A stretch of DNA of 56,572 nt, taken from positions 1-56,572 of the forward strand of contig JAFDVS010000131.1 in the NCBI GenBank assembly GCA_018268935.1, in the 5' to 3' direction. The notes under the pieces are model-generated. The model saw only the letters and a list, made by a program, of their open reading frames with translations, did no database searches and was not told the DNA's origin. Positions 1 through 8,614 of the stretch are shown piece by piece. This DNA comes from Acidobacteriota bacterium (lineage in GTDB: Bacteria > Acidobacteriota > Terriglobia > Bryobacterales > Bryobacteraceae). Each line of letters opens with the position of its first letter. Within the stretch, counting starts at the first letter, position 1. A program made the position numbers and the translations under genes.

Positions 1-744
1 ACTCCTATTATCCAAACGGTGCTGGAACGCAAGAACGCCGACGGGAAGCCGGTTTACAACCACGGCATCCACCACCTCAACGACACGGCGGAGGTTCCAG
101 CGCTCATCCGAAATGCGTTCACGTCACAATATGACCAGAATGCGGTAGTAGTACTCGCCGGGCCCGCCACGAATCTTGCCGCGGTGCTGGCCGTCAAAGG
201 CGCTAAGGATTGGATCACACAAAAGGTCAAGCAGATGGTTTGGGTAGCCACGGAGGCACACCTGCGGGAGGACATTCCCGCGGCCCGGAAGCTCGCTGCC
301 GAATGGCCCGGCGCGATCACCGTCGCCACCGATGAGGTAGGCGCCGCGGTTCTTTACCCCGCAGCGAGCATTGAGAAAGATTTCGCGTGGTCGCCGGCGC
401 ATCCGCTGGTGGACGCCTACCGCGCCTATCGGGCCATGCCCTACGACGCACCTACGCCAGTCGCCGCGGCCGTGCTCCATGCCGTACGGCCGCAGTCCGG
501 GTACTTCACGGTCTCCGATGCAGGGGTGGCGGAGGTGCAGGACAACGGCAAGCTACAGTTCCGCGCCGATGGCCAAGGCAAGCACCGGATGCTGCGGCTG
601 AATCCTGACAAGAAAGTCGAGTTGCTGGCCGCCTACGTCGAACTGGCCAGCGCCAAGCCGGTACCACGTGTTTCGAGGTTCCGGCCGCCCGCCGCGGAGC
701 AGAAGAAAGCCGATCCGCCCAAACCGGCCGAGAAAAAACCCTAG
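1..744 (+). CDS. Nucleoside hydrolase family protein, C-terminal part (5' end outside window)
   Basis: The reading frame is open from base 1, so the gene starts upstream of the window; about 247 residues are visible. The part that reads like an inosine-uridine-preferring nucleoside hydrolase (N-glycosidic cleavage of nucleosides to base and ribose) has the segment VVVLAGPATNLAAVL near visible residues 48-62, which resembles the conserved GPLTNLA motif of that fold, followed by a YPAASIEKDFAW stretch. The N-terminal DxDxxxDD metal site would lie outside the window, so catalytic competence cannot be judged. The C-terminus has a low-complexity proline/lysine tail, typical of an exported or surface-attached form. 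The next gene begins about 120 bases downstream on the same strand. Family assignment is by recognition of motifs, not by alignment. Confidence 0.7.
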   Translation, partial: TPIIQTVLERKNADGKPVYNHGIHHLNDTAEVPALIRNAFTSQYDQNAVVVLAGPATNLAAVLAVKGAKDWITQKVKQMVWVATEAHLREDIPAARKLAAEWPGAITVATDEVGAAVLYPAASIEKDFAWSPAHPLVDAYRAYRAMPYDAPTPVAAAVLHAVRPQSGYFTVSDAGVAEVQDNGKLQFRADGQGKHRMLRLNPDKKVELLAAYVELASAKPVPRVSRFRPPAAEQKKADPPKPAEKKP

Positions 745-862
745 ATCTGGCAACGATTTGCCGCGCTCGCTCCAAATTACACAACTCTTACAATTCGGGC
801 GACAGAACGCTGATAGCGTAATAGTCAAGGCAGTCTACAACTAGAAACCTTGGAGATAAAGC

Positions 863-1717
863 TTGTCCGACGTTATTAGCATTCCTAATCGAACGAAACC
901 CAATTGGGTGACCATCATTGCCCTCGTGTTCCTGCACGCCGGCGCCGTTGCCGCGCCGTTCTACTTCAGTTGGAAGGCGCTGTGGGTCACGTTGCTCCTG
1001 CACTGGATGGCAGTGGGCTGGGGGATCAGCCTCGGCTATCACCGCCTGCACACGCATCGCGGCTACAAGTGCCCGCAGTGGTTTGAGTACTTTCTGGCCG
1101 TTTGTGGCGCAATGACATTGGAAGGCGGCCCGATCTTCTGGGTGGCGACGCACCGCATCCATCATCAGAAGTCCGATCAGCCGGGCGATCCGCATTCGCC
1201 GCGCGATGGCGCCTGGTGGGCCCACATTGGCTGGATCTTGTTGGGCGAAGCCAAGCACAACAACACGAAGCTGATGGCGAAGTATGCTCCCGACCTGGCC
1301 AAGCACAAGTTCTACGTGTGGCTGAACAACTGGCATTGGGTGCCGCTGACGCTCACTGGCATTGCGCTGCTCGCCTGGGGCGGCATCGGCATGGTGCTGT
1401 GGGCCATCTGCCTGCGCGTCGTGTTCGGACTGCACGCCACCTGGGCCGTCAATTCCGCCACGCACATGTGGGGCTCGCGCCGCTTCAAGACCCGCGACGA
1501 TTCTCGCAACAACTGGTGGGTGGCGCTGCTTACCTTCGGCGAAGGGTGGCACAATAACCACCACGCGCATCCGGTTTCCGCCCGTCACGGGCTGGCCTGG
1601 TATGAATTCGATCCGACCTGGCTCACGTTGAAACTGATGCGCGCCGTCGGGTTCGTGCGGAATATCCAGGTGGCGAAGGTCAATAGCGTGTTGGACGAAG
1701 AGCGGATCGTAGCCTAA
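863..1717 (+). CDS. Membrane fatty-acid desaturase (acyl-CoA delta-9 type)
   Basis: Introduces a cis double bond into acyl chains at the membrane using a di-iron centre. The 284-residue protein has the three diagnostic histidine boxes: HRLHTH at 60-65, HRIHH at 97-101 and HNNHH at 230-234. Hydrophobic segments lie near residues 17-55 and 160-190. Length fits the bacterial acyl-CoA desaturase family. The start is TTG at 863, preceded by GGAG at 852-855 with a 7-base gap; no better ATG exists at the N-terminus. A sensor kinase gene starts 9 bases after the stop, so the three genes through 3327 are probably cotranscribed. The likely role is adjusting membrane fluidity. Confidence 0.93.
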   Translation: MSDVISIPNRTKPNWVTIIALVFLHAGAVAAPFYFSWKALWVTLLLHWMAVGWGISLGYHRLHTHRGYKCPQWFEYFLAVCGAMTLEGGPIFWVATHRIHHQKSDQPGDPHSPRDGAWWAHIGWILLGEAKHNNTKLMAKYAPDLAKHKFYVWLNNWHWVPLTLTGIALLAWGGIGMVLWAICLRVVFGLHATWAVNSATHMWGSRRFKTRDDSRNNWWVALLTFGEGWHNNHHAHPVSARHGLAWYEFDPTWLTLKLMRAVGFVRNIQVAKVNSVLDEERIVA

Positions 1718-1726
1718 GCTGGATTC

Positions 1727-2617
1727 ATGGTCGTCGCCGGACGGCGTAAATCCATCGCGTTTTTCATTGCCCTGGGCGCCAGTTTGATTCTGGTCATCCT
1801 GCTCCTTTATGTGGGCTGGGTGTTGTTGAACTGGCGCACGGGCATTTTGCTTTTTCTGGGGATTCTGCTGCTGGCGGTGGTCATCGCCGGCGTGGTGTTG
1901 AACACGATTTTCCTTGTGAGAGAAATCAGGCGCAACGAACAACACGATGCCTTTATCAATGCGGTGACGCATGAGCTGAAGACTCCTGTCACTTCGATCC
2001 GCCTGTATTTGCAGACGCTGCAATCGCGCACGGTGCCGGAAGAGAAGCGCACCGAGTTTTACAAGATCATGCTCGAGGACAGCGACCGGCTGTTGAACAC
2101 CATCGAGCAGGTGCTGCGCACGGGCCGGCTGGCATCGTCCGGCGCCAAGCTGCACCGCACTCCCGTCGATCTGAGCGGCGTGGTGGAGAATTGCCTGGCC
2201 CGGGCAAAGAACCTGCATACGTCGAAGTCGGCACAGATCGAGTACAAGCCGGGTCCGCAGGTGCGCATCCTTGGCGATGCGGATGAACTGGCCGCCGCGG
2301 TGAGCAATCTCATCGACAACGCGGTGAAGTACTCCGGCGCGGAGCCGCACATCACCGTGGAGACGACGGCCGATGAGAAGTTCGCCTCGGTGATGGTGAA
2401 GGACCAGGGCGCAGGCATTCCCAAGACCGAAGTGAAGCAGATTTTCAAACGCTTCTACCGCGTGCCGGGACCGCTGGCGGCGAGGGTCAAAGGGACGGGA
2501 CTCGGCTTATACATTGTGCGCTCGGTGGCCAAGCGCCACGGAGGCCGCGCCTGGGCCGAAAGCGAAGGGCTGGGACGCGGCAGCACCTTCGTGCTACAAC
2601 TGCCGATAGCGAAATGA
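1727..2617 (+). CDS. Sensor histidine kinase with two transmembrane helices and almost no external loop
   Basis: Two-component sensor of 296 residues. Two transmembrane helices (about 9-33 and 38-63) are joined by only four or five residues, so there is no periplasmic sensing domain; signal input is probably the membrane itself. HisKA follows with phospho-acceptor H82 in THELKTP. The ATPase domain shows the N box NLIDNAVKYS (194-203), the G1 box DQGAGIP (226-232) and the G2 box GTGLGLYIV (256-264). The stop codon overlaps the response regulator start (ATGA). Its position directly behind a fatty-acid desaturase suggests it senses bilayer state; that is inference, because the input is not visible in sequence. 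Confidence 0.94.
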   Translation: MVVAGRRKSIAFFIALGASLILVILLLYVGWVLLNWRTGILLFLGILLLAVVIAGVVLNTIFLVREIRRNEQHDAFINAVTHELKTPVTSIRLYLQTLQSRTVPEEKRTEFYKIMLEDSDRLLNTIEQVLRTGRLASSGAKLHRTPVDLSGVVENCLARAKNLHTSKSAQIEYKPGPQVRILGDADELAAAVSNLIDNAVKYSGAEPHITVETTADEKFASVMVKDQGAGIPKTEVKQIFKRFYRVPGPLAARVKGTGLGLYIVRSVAKRHGGRAWAESEGLGRGSTFVLQLPIAK

Positions 2618-3327
2618 ACCGCATTCTGATTGTGGAGGATGAGCTGCACCTGGCTGAAGGTTTGCGGTTCAACCTGGAGGCGGAAGGCTACGAAGTCACG
2701 GTCACCGAGTCGGGCGAAGGGGCGCTGGACCTGCTGCTGGAAAAACGCAGGACCTTCGATGTCATCGTGCTCGATGTGATGCTGCCCGGCAAAGACGGCT
2801 TCACGGTAATGGCCGAATTGAGGCAAGCGGGCCAATATGTTCCCACGCTGATGCTGACCGCGCGCGGGCACCCGGATGATGTGCTGCGCGGCTTTGCCGC
2901 CGGAGCTGACGACTACCTTACTAAGCCGTTCGAACTTCCGATTCTCATTGCGCGCATTCGCGGATTGCTGCGGCGGCGGGAGTGGCTGGTGGCTTCGCTG
3001 GCCGGCTCAGCGCCGCCCCCTTCGCAGTTCGTGTTCGGCGACAAGACGCTCGATTGGGAGCGCCAGGAATTGCGGGTTCGCAATGAAGTATTTCCGCTGA
3101 CGCTGATGGAGATGAACGTTCTGCGCTACCTGGTGGAGCATCGCGATAAGAACGTGGCGCGCAAGAAGATGCTGGAAGAGGTATGGGGCCTGCACGAGGA
3201 TACGGATACGCGGGCGATCGACAACTTCATCGTGCGGTTGCGCAAATATCTGGAAGACGACCCCGCCAAACCGCGCCATTTGCAGACGGTGCGCGGCGTG
3301 GGCTATCGCTTCGTTCCCTTTCCCTGA
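2614..3327 (+). CDS. OmpR-family response regulator (partner of the upstream kinase)
   Basis: Receiver plus winged-helix DNA-binding protein of 237 residues. The receiver has the acidic pair E8-D9, phospho-acceptor D54 in VLDVMLPGKDG, a conserved Thr in LMLTARG and Lys in LTKPFE. The C-terminal half ends in the usual trans_reg_C signature VRGVGYRF. It overlaps the kinase gene by four bases, so the pair is translationally coupled. Likely targets include the desaturase operon, but no binding site could be identified by eye. The 3' end overlaps by 25 bases with the oppositely oriented PEP-CTERM reading frame. Confidence 0.95.
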   Translation: MNRILIVEDELHLAEGLRFNLEAEGYEVTVTESGEGALDLLLEKRRTFDVIVLDVMLPGKDGFTVMAELRQAGQYVPTLMLTARGHPDDVLRGFAAGADDYLTKPFELPILIARIRGLLRRREWLVASLAGSAPPPSQFVFGDKTLDWERQELRVRNEVFPLTLMEMNVLRYLVEHRDKNVARKKMLEEVWGLHEDTDTRAIDNFIVRLRKYLEDDPAKPRHLQTVRGVGYRFVPFP

Positions 3328-3931
3328 AAGCGGAGAAGCAGCAGGCCGGCGCCGAGCAGCAGGAATGTGGAGGGCTCCGGAACCTCGTCCACCAGAAAGG
3401 CGAAGGCGATCATGTCGCTGCCCGCGCCGCTCACTTGTCCCTGCATGGTGACATAGCCGGTGAACCCTTCGTAATCGCCTGGGAAATCGAAGTCGATGTT
3501 CGACCCGGGGGCGAGTGAGTAACTGGAGGCGACCGGAACAGGCACTCCGTCGATGGTAATGTCGACAGGTCGTTGGTGTAGTTGAACCCGTAGCTGTTGC
3601 GCTTGCCCATGGAGACCGTATTCATCCCTTTGGCCGCGTAGCTCTGACCATTCGCCGTCCAATGCGCGTCCTTGGTGCTGAAGGTTTTGCTGAAACACCT
3701 TGTTGTCGACGGAGAGCGCATAGCCGAAACGGAGGGCGTTAGCGGGGCGGCGTTCATGCCGTAGCTCGATCCCACCACGCTCATGGTGAGGGAGAAGGCG
3801 GTGATGTCGGCGCCAGCGATGTTCTGGTTCTGGCCATCGACGGGGCGGTTGAAGTAATAAACGGCGTTCACGACGCCGGCGGCGCCGAGTTGCGCGGAAA
3901 TCAGGAGCACGGCCCAGATGCGGAGAGACAT
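3303..3931 (-). pseudogene. Frameshifted PEP-CTERM exported protein gene
   Basis: A PEP-CTERM protein gene can be read only by switching frame three times. It begins at 3931 with a signal peptide (MSLRIWAVLLISAQLGAAG) and continues to about 3745. It moves to a second frame (ANALRFGYALSVDNK), returns to the first near 3700 (STKDAHWTANGQSYAAKG through FNYTND), and moves again near 3575 to the second frame, which carries VDITIDGVPVPV and the C-terminal sorting signal VPEPSTFLLLGAG with a basic tail. The order of shifts corresponds to deletion, insertion, deletion of single bases. Either the gene is decaying or the sequence has indel errors here. Intact length would be about 209 residues. No function is known beyond exosortase-dependent sorting. 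Confidence 0.75.
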
Positions 3932-4032
3932 GATTAGGCTCAGGTGTAGCGTTTCTAGCAGCCGGTGTCAAACAAGTTAACGATTTTTTTAATTTTGTTG
4001 GTTCCTGTTGACTCTTTTTTTCGTGTGTATAC

Positions 4033-4800
4033 ATGATGGGTACAGGAATGAAGGTGCTTGACATTTCGCGAAACGACACAATACCGAAAAACCCGGCGGT
4101 TTATCTGAAAGTGGAACCGGCTCAGGTGACCGTGGGGCTTCTGGGGGCAGTGGTGCTGCTGGCGGCAGCCTCGGTGCTGCTGCGGGCCTTCTCGGCGTTT
4201 ACCGGCCACGATTACGTGTATGGGCTGATTCCGCTGTTCGATTTGGAGAGGGAAGCGAATATTCCGACGATTTTTTCGGCCGGTCTATTATCGATTTCGG
4301 CGGGTCTACTTTCACTCATTGCCATTGAGAAACACCAAAGTAGGGACGGGTTGCGCAGGCCATGGGCCGTACTGGCATGCGGATTTTTGTTCATGGCGGT
4401 GGACGAACTGGCTCGCATTCATGAGTTGCTGGTGGCGCCCACGCGGCAGTGGCTGGGGCGGGACCAACTGGGTCCACTCTATTTCGCCTGGGTCGTGCCG
4501 GGCTTCGCGCTGGTGGCCGTGCTTGCCCTATATTTCGTGCCCTTCCTGCGCGCGCTGCCGCGGCGGGACGCGTTGCGGTTTCTGTCCGCGGGAGCGGTTT
4601 ATCTGGGTGGCGCCCTGGGCGTGGAACTCGCCGGGGGCAATGCGGCGGAACAAGGCGGGGTCCAGCAGCCGCTATATGTCGCGCTGGTGACGTTGGAGGA
4701 AAGCATGGAAATGACGGGGGCCGTTCTATTCATCCGGGCGCTGCTGCTCTATATCGCCCAATGGTCACCATCACTGCGCGTGGAATTGCGGCTATCGTAG
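4033..4800 (+). CDS. Six-helix membrane protein with an intramembrane acidic/histidine cluster
   Basis: Not assigned to a named family. The 255-residue protein has about six hydrophobic segments (near 31-52, 79-98, 110-127, 149-174, 181-200, 215-242). Charged residues sit inside or at the ends of helices: D124, E125, R128, H130 and E131 in VDELARIHE; E198 in GVELAG; E222, E223 and E226 in LEESMEM. This arrangement recalls uncharacterised bacterial membrane proteins with DExxxIHE and LEExxEM motifs, and would suit a metal or cofactor site. ATGs at 4033, 4036 and 4048 are all possible starts; none has a well-placed Shine-Dalgarno sequence. It is transcribed towards the methyltransferase gene, 29 bases away. 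Confidence 0.75.
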   Translation: MMGTGMKVLDISRNDTIPKNPAVYLKVEPAQVTVGLLGAVVLLAAASVLLRAFSAFTGHDYVYGLIPLFDLEREANIPTIFSAGLLSISAGLLSLIAIEKHQSRDGLRRPWAVLACGFLFMAVDELARIHELLVAPTRQWLGRDQLGPLYFAWVVPGFALVAVLALYFVPFLRALPRRDALRFLSAGAVYLGGALGVELAGGNAAEQGGVQQPLYVALVTLEESMEMTGAVLFIRALLLYIAQWSPSLRVELRLS

Positions 4801-4829
4801 GGCGGGCTGTCTTGCGAGAATGAGAGGAC

Positions 4830-5612
4830 GTGATCCAGGGAACGCTGCTCTGCACCGTACGCGATTGCCGCTCGCCGCTGACGCCCGGCGAAGGCGTGCT
4901 GCGCTGCCCGCGCGGGCATTGCTTCGATGTGGCGCGCAGCGGATATGTGAATCTGCTGCAGCCGCAGGATAAGCGGTCGAAGCAGCCGGGCGATTCGGCG
5001 CAAGCGGTGGAGGCGCGGCGCAGGCTGCATGAAGCGGGATTCAGCGCGGCGCTGCGGGATGCGATTGGTGCGATGCTGGGGGCGGGGGCGGAAGACCGGG
5101 TGCTCGATGCGGGTTGTGGCGAAGGTTTCTATCTCGGATCGCTGGCTTCGCGCACCGGCTTTGCGGCGCATGGAGTGGATCTGTCGGTGCCCGCCATCCA
5201 GAGTGCGGCGAAGCGCTATCCGCAGTGTGCCTGGGTGGTGGCCAATGCCGACCGGTTTCTTCCCTACCCCGACGGGTACTTCACACATCTGATGACGATC
5301 ACCGCGCGATCGCATGGGGCGGAGTTCCGGCGAGTGCTGCAGGCGGGAGGCCGGCTGCTGGTGGCTGTGCCTTCGCCCGAAGACCTGATGGAATTACGAG
5401 GCCACGGCAAGGACCGGACTAAGCGCGTGGTGGAGGATTTTCGAGAACGCTTCCGGTTGGTTGAGCAGCAGCGGGCCACTACCGTGGCGGACTTGGAGCA
5501 GGGGGCTGTCGAGGATGTGCTGCACACCATCTACAGGCCGATGCGGACGCAGCCGGTGGAAGCGATGCGGGTAACGTTCAGCTTGGATTTGTTGGTGTTT
5601 GAGGCGGTGTAG
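4830..5612 (+). CDS. rlmA: RlmA-type 23S rRNA (guanine-N1)-methyltransferase
   Basis: Predicted to methylate N1 of a guanine in 23S rRNA helix 35 using S-adenosylmethionine. The N-terminal zinc site is formed by C8, C13, C26 and H30 (CxxxxC then CPRGH), and is followed by the family hallmark GYVNLLQPQDKRSKQPGDSA at 38-57. The SAM-binding loop is VLDAGCGEGF at 91-100. Length (260) is close to the E. coli enzyme. The start is GTG at 4830, the most upstream codon possible because an in-frame TGA lies at 4821; a GAGAGGA sequence sits very close to it. Whether it modifies G745 (RlmA-I) or G748 (RlmA-II) cannot be told by eye. Confidence 0.88.
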   Translation: MIQGTLLCTVRDCRSPLTPGEGVLRCPRGHCFDVARSGYVNLLQPQDKRSKQPGDSAQAVEARRRLHEAGFSAALRDAIGAMLGAGAEDRVLDAGCGEGFYLGSLASRTGFAAHGVDLSVPAIQSAAKRYPQCAWVVANADRFLPYPDGYFTHLMTITARSHGAEFRRVLQAGGRLLVAVPSPEDLMELRGHGKDRTKRVVEDFRERFRLVEQQRATTVADLEQGAVEDVLHTIYRPMRTQPVEAMRVTFSLDLLVFEAV

Positions 5613-5728
5613 GGGCACTGTGTCAAGCTGAGGGATTAGCCAATCAACTGCATCCAGTCGATATCCCTTCATTGGCAGAGCCTGTTGCAGGAGTAGATTG
5701 TTAGACTGGTGTTCTACCACCAAGCGCA

Positions 5729-7933
5729 ATGTCCCTTTCCGCAGGCGCCAAACTCGGTCCCTACGAGATCCTCTCCCGTATCGGGGCAGGTGGCATGGGG
5801 GAAGTGTACAAGGCGCGCGATACGCGGCTCGACCGCTGGGTTGCGATTAAGGTACTGCCGGATCACATCGCCAGGCGCGAAGATCTGCGCGTCCGCTTTG
5901 AGCGCGAAGCGCGGGCGGTGGCTTCGCTGAATCATCCCAATATCTGCGTCATTCACGATATCGGCCCCGGCTACATGGTGATGGAGTTTATCGAGGGCGA
6001 AACCCTGGCGGCACGCATGGAAAGGGGCGCGCTGCCGCTCGATCAAGCGATCCAGTTTGCCGCACAGATCGGCAGTGCACTCGCCGCGGCGCACCGATCG
6101 GGGATCATACACAGAGACCTGAAACCGGGCAATGTGATCGTAACGGGGGAGGATCGCGTCAAGGTGCTCGACTTCGGCCTGGCAAAACGAATGGAGTCGG
6201 GAACGCCTGATCCAACCGACCCGGACGTCACGCTTGTCTCGCCGCTCACCTTGCCGGGGGTGGTTTATGGCACACCCGCCTACATGTCCCCGGAGCAGGC
6301 TTTGGGTGAGGAACTTGACCCGCGTAGCGATATCTTCTCTCTCGGTGCTGTCCTCTATCAGATGGTGACGGGGAAGCTTCCCTTCCCTGGCCCTGGTACG
6401 GTGGATGTTCTCCGCGCCGTGATCCATAAACCACACCGGCCGGTAGTTGCGCTGCGGCCCGAAGTGCCTGCGCGGTTGGCCAAGTTGATTGACCGTTGTC
6501 TCGATAAGAGCCGCCATGAGCGTCTTGCGTCGCTACAGGAAGCCTGCGACACACTGTCGGGCCTGGCGTTTGATCTGGCGGCGCCGAAATCGGACGTCAC
6601 GGCTCTGGCGCTTCCGGCCGCCGCCGCCCCCACACCGGGTCCATCGGGAAAATACAAGGTCTTCGCTGGAATCGCCGCGGCCCTGGTGATTGCTTTTGCG
6701 GCAGCCTGGTATTCCGGTGCATTGCGGAGAGTCACTGGTACGGCGGGCCAGACAACTTCGGTCGACGGAGCTTCGCCGCTGGCGTTGTACCGCTCCGCGA
6801 CAGAATTGCTTCGTCTCCACTATCGTGAAGGGAACGTGGACCGCGCGATTGAGCAGCTCCACGCAGCGCTGCGGCAAAAGTCACCGTATCCGCTGGCGGA
6901 GGCGCGGCTCAGCCTGGCGCTGTGGCGGAAGAACAGCGTCAGCCCGGATCCCAAATTACTGCGGCAAGCTCTCACGTACGCGGAGCAGGCAGTCAATGGC
7001 GAACCGCAGTTGGCTGTCGCTCACATCGCGCACGGGGCGGCGCTCGCAGCGTTGAATCGATCGGCTGAGGGCACGGCGGCGTACCAGCGGGCGCTCGCGC
7101 TGGACCCCGCCAATGCCGAATTGTTGTGGCGCATGGGTGACCTTGCCGCGGCCCGCAAGGACACGGAATCGGCGGAACAGTTGTTTGGCCGGGCGATAGC
7201 AGCCTCACCCAAAGATTGGGAGGGGTATGGAAGGCTGGGGTTTCTCGTTTTCCGGCAGGGCCGTTACGAAGAGGCACTGAAGGCCTATGACACGATGCGC
7301 CAACTCGTCCCGGATCACCCACGTGTTTACTCCAATCTTGCCGCTGCCTACCATCAGTTGGACCGTACGGATGAAGCTGCCGCGGCGTTGCAAAGCTCGC
7401 TGGAACTGTCGCCGAATGCCGCCACCTATTCGAATCTAGGCACGCTGCACTACTTTCAGGGGCGGTATCCGGAGGCCATGCGCGCCTTTGAGCGAGCGAT
7501 CCAGCTCAACACCAACCGATATCTGTATTGGGGGAATCTTGCCGACGCCGCGCGGTTGAATCCTGGAAGCGAGCAGAAAGCGAAAGACAGCTATGTGCGC
7601 GCCATCCAAATGGTGAAGGATCATCTGGCGAATCGTCCGGACGATGTGGACGCCCGCAGCAGTCTGGCCCTCTACCTGGCCCGCAGCCGGCAGACACAAA
7701 TCGCGCTGGAGGAGTTGGCGCAGATTCTGGCGCAGAAGAATCCAGGCGTTTCCACGCTGTACAAATCCGCACTGGTGGCCGAGCTTTCCGGACAGCGCGC
7801 AAAGGCATTGGATCTGATGGGGCGGGCGTTAGACGCGGGATATCCTCTGCGCGAAGTTCGGCGCGAGCCCGATTTCGTCCAACTGCGCGCCGACGCTCAA
7901 TACCTCAAGCTGGCCGCTCGCTTTGAAAAATAA
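5729..7933 (+). CDS. Ser/Thr protein kinase with transmembrane helix and C-terminal TPR domain
   Basis: A 734-residue PknB-like receptor kinase. The kinase domain (about 11-275) is complete: glycine loop GAGGMGEV (19-26), catalytic Lys K41, E60, HRDLKPGN (128-135) and DFGLA (148-152). A linker rich in Ala/Pro leads to one transmembrane helix near 309-328. The remainder (about 350-734) is a series of tetratricopeptide repeats that would lie outside the cytoplasmic membrane and probably bind a ligand or partner protein. This architecture is very common in Acidobacteria. It stands alone, with no phosphatase or FHA gene beside it. No clear Shine-Dalgarno sequence precedes the ATG. Confidence 0.95.
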   Translation: MSLSAGAKLGPYEILSRIGAGGMGEVYKARDTRLDRWVAIKVLPDHIARREDLRVRFEREARAVASLNHPNICVIHDIGPGYMVMEFIEGETLAARMERGALPLDQAIQFAAQIGSALAAAHRSGIIHRDLKPGNVIVTGEDRVKVLDFGLAKRMESGTPDPTDPDVTLVSPLTLPGVVYGTPAYMSPEQALGEELDPRSDIFSLGAVLYQMVTGKLPFPGPGTVDVLRAVIHKPHRPVVALRPEVPARLAKLIDRCLDKSRHERLASLQEACDTLSGLAFDLAAPKSDVTALALPAAAAPTPGPSGKYKVFAGIAAALVIAFAAAWYSGALRRVTGTAGQTTSVDGASPLALYRSATELLRLHYREGNVDRAIEQLHAALRQKSPYPLAEARLSLALWRKNSVSPDPKLLRQALTYAEQAVNGEPQLAVAHIAHGAALAALNRSAEGTAAYQRALALDPANAELLWRMGDLAAARKDTESAEQLFGRAIAASPKDWEGYGRLGFLVFRQGRYEEALKAYDTMRQLVPDHPRVYSNLAAAYHQLDRTDEAAAALQSSLELSPNAATYSNLGTLHYFQGRYPEAMRAFERAIQLNTNRYLYWGNLADAARLNPGSEQKAKDSYVRAIQMVKDHLANRPDDVDARSSLALYLARSRQTQIALEELAQILAQKNPGVSTLYKSALVAELSGQRAKALDLMGRALDAGYPLREVRREPDFVQLRADAQYLKLAARFEK

Positions 7934-7966
7934 TATTGACAATATATTCCGAGCTGGTGGTAGACT
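7933..7966 (+). promoter_or_regulatory. Promoter with palindrome over the -35 element
   Basis: A consensus -35 box TTGACA lies at 7936-7941 and a -10-like TAGACT at 7961-7966, with 19 bases between them. The -35 box sits inside a perfect palindrome, ATATTG-A-CAATAT (7933-7945), which could be an operator. The element is in the 62-base gap after the kinase gene and would transcribe the small exported-protein gene at 8005. The boxes are seen directly; activity and any repressor are inferred. Confidence 0.55.
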
Positions 7967-8004
7967 AGCCGTTTCCAAGCGGAAGAAATCGAGGAATGAT
8001 AAGC

Positions 8005-8403
8005 ATGATGTTTCGTGAGCACGGGCACCGTCGGACTGTATGGATGGCTGTCGCGGCGCTGTTGTTGACGGCGACGTTATTCGCCGCGCGGCGTTCCGTC
8101 ACTATCGCAGTCGACGCGCAGAACCGGTTCAGTTACAGGGACGAGAATAACGGCGATGCCACTCGCATTCGTGTCAAGCGGAACGACACGGTCCGATTCG
8201 AGTGCCGGTCCGGCGCCTGCACTGTCGATTTTGGGAACCGGTCCCCGTTTGCGGGCGGGACGTTCTCCGCGCCGCGAGGTCAAGCTGTTGAGGCGGCCGT
8301 GCGCGGCAATGCGGCTTTCGGCGTGTATAAGTACACGGTGACGGTGCGCAATCCAGGCCAGCCGGACAGAGTGCAGGATCCGGAAGTCGAGATCGAACAG
8401 TAG
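8005..8403 (+). CDS. Small exported protein of unknown function
   Basis: About 132 residues with an N-terminal signal segment (WMAVAALLLTATLFAA) followed by a predicted beta-rich domain. The domain has two cysteines in the stretch FECRSGACTVDFG and ends in an acidic tail. An earlier ATG at 7996 touches the GAGGA at 7991-7995, whereas the ATG at 8005 has a normal 9-base spacing, so 8005 is chosen. The segment beginning RIRVKRNDTV resembles cupredoxin-like beta sandwiches, but no copper-ligand pattern is evident. It has its own promoter. About 210 bases without a gene follow; they contain only a short hairpin (CCTGCA-ATT-TGCAGG, 8489-8503). Confidence 0.7.
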   Translation: MMFREHGHRRTVWMAVAALLLTATLFAARRSVTIAVDAQNRFSYRDENNGDATRIRVKRNDTVRFECRSGACTVDFGNRSPFAGGTFSAPRGQAVEAAVRGNAAFGVYKYTVTVRNPGQPDRVQDPEVEIEQ

Positions 8404-8614
8404 AGGAAGACATCGCCCTTGCCCACGAATGGAACCGAAGCGGTGACGGAGCCGGACCCGGCGCCGGGCGATGTAGACACGACCTACACCTGCAATTTGC
8501 AGGCGATGGATAGAGATTTACCCCGGCGCTGCCGCCTGCAGCCTCGGTTTGAGCCCCAGTATTCGATCAGACAACTGACGGTAACCACTGCCGCGCAATG
8601 CTCCAGACGCCGCA

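Noticed and set aside
788..2350. 520-codon minus-strand frame
   Set aside because: Covers the desaturase and kinase genes antisense; both have complete catalytic motifs on the plus strand.
4008..4033. TTGACT and TATACA upstream of the membrane protein gene as a promoter
   Set aside because: Only 14 bases separate the boxes and the -10-like box runs into the possible start codon.
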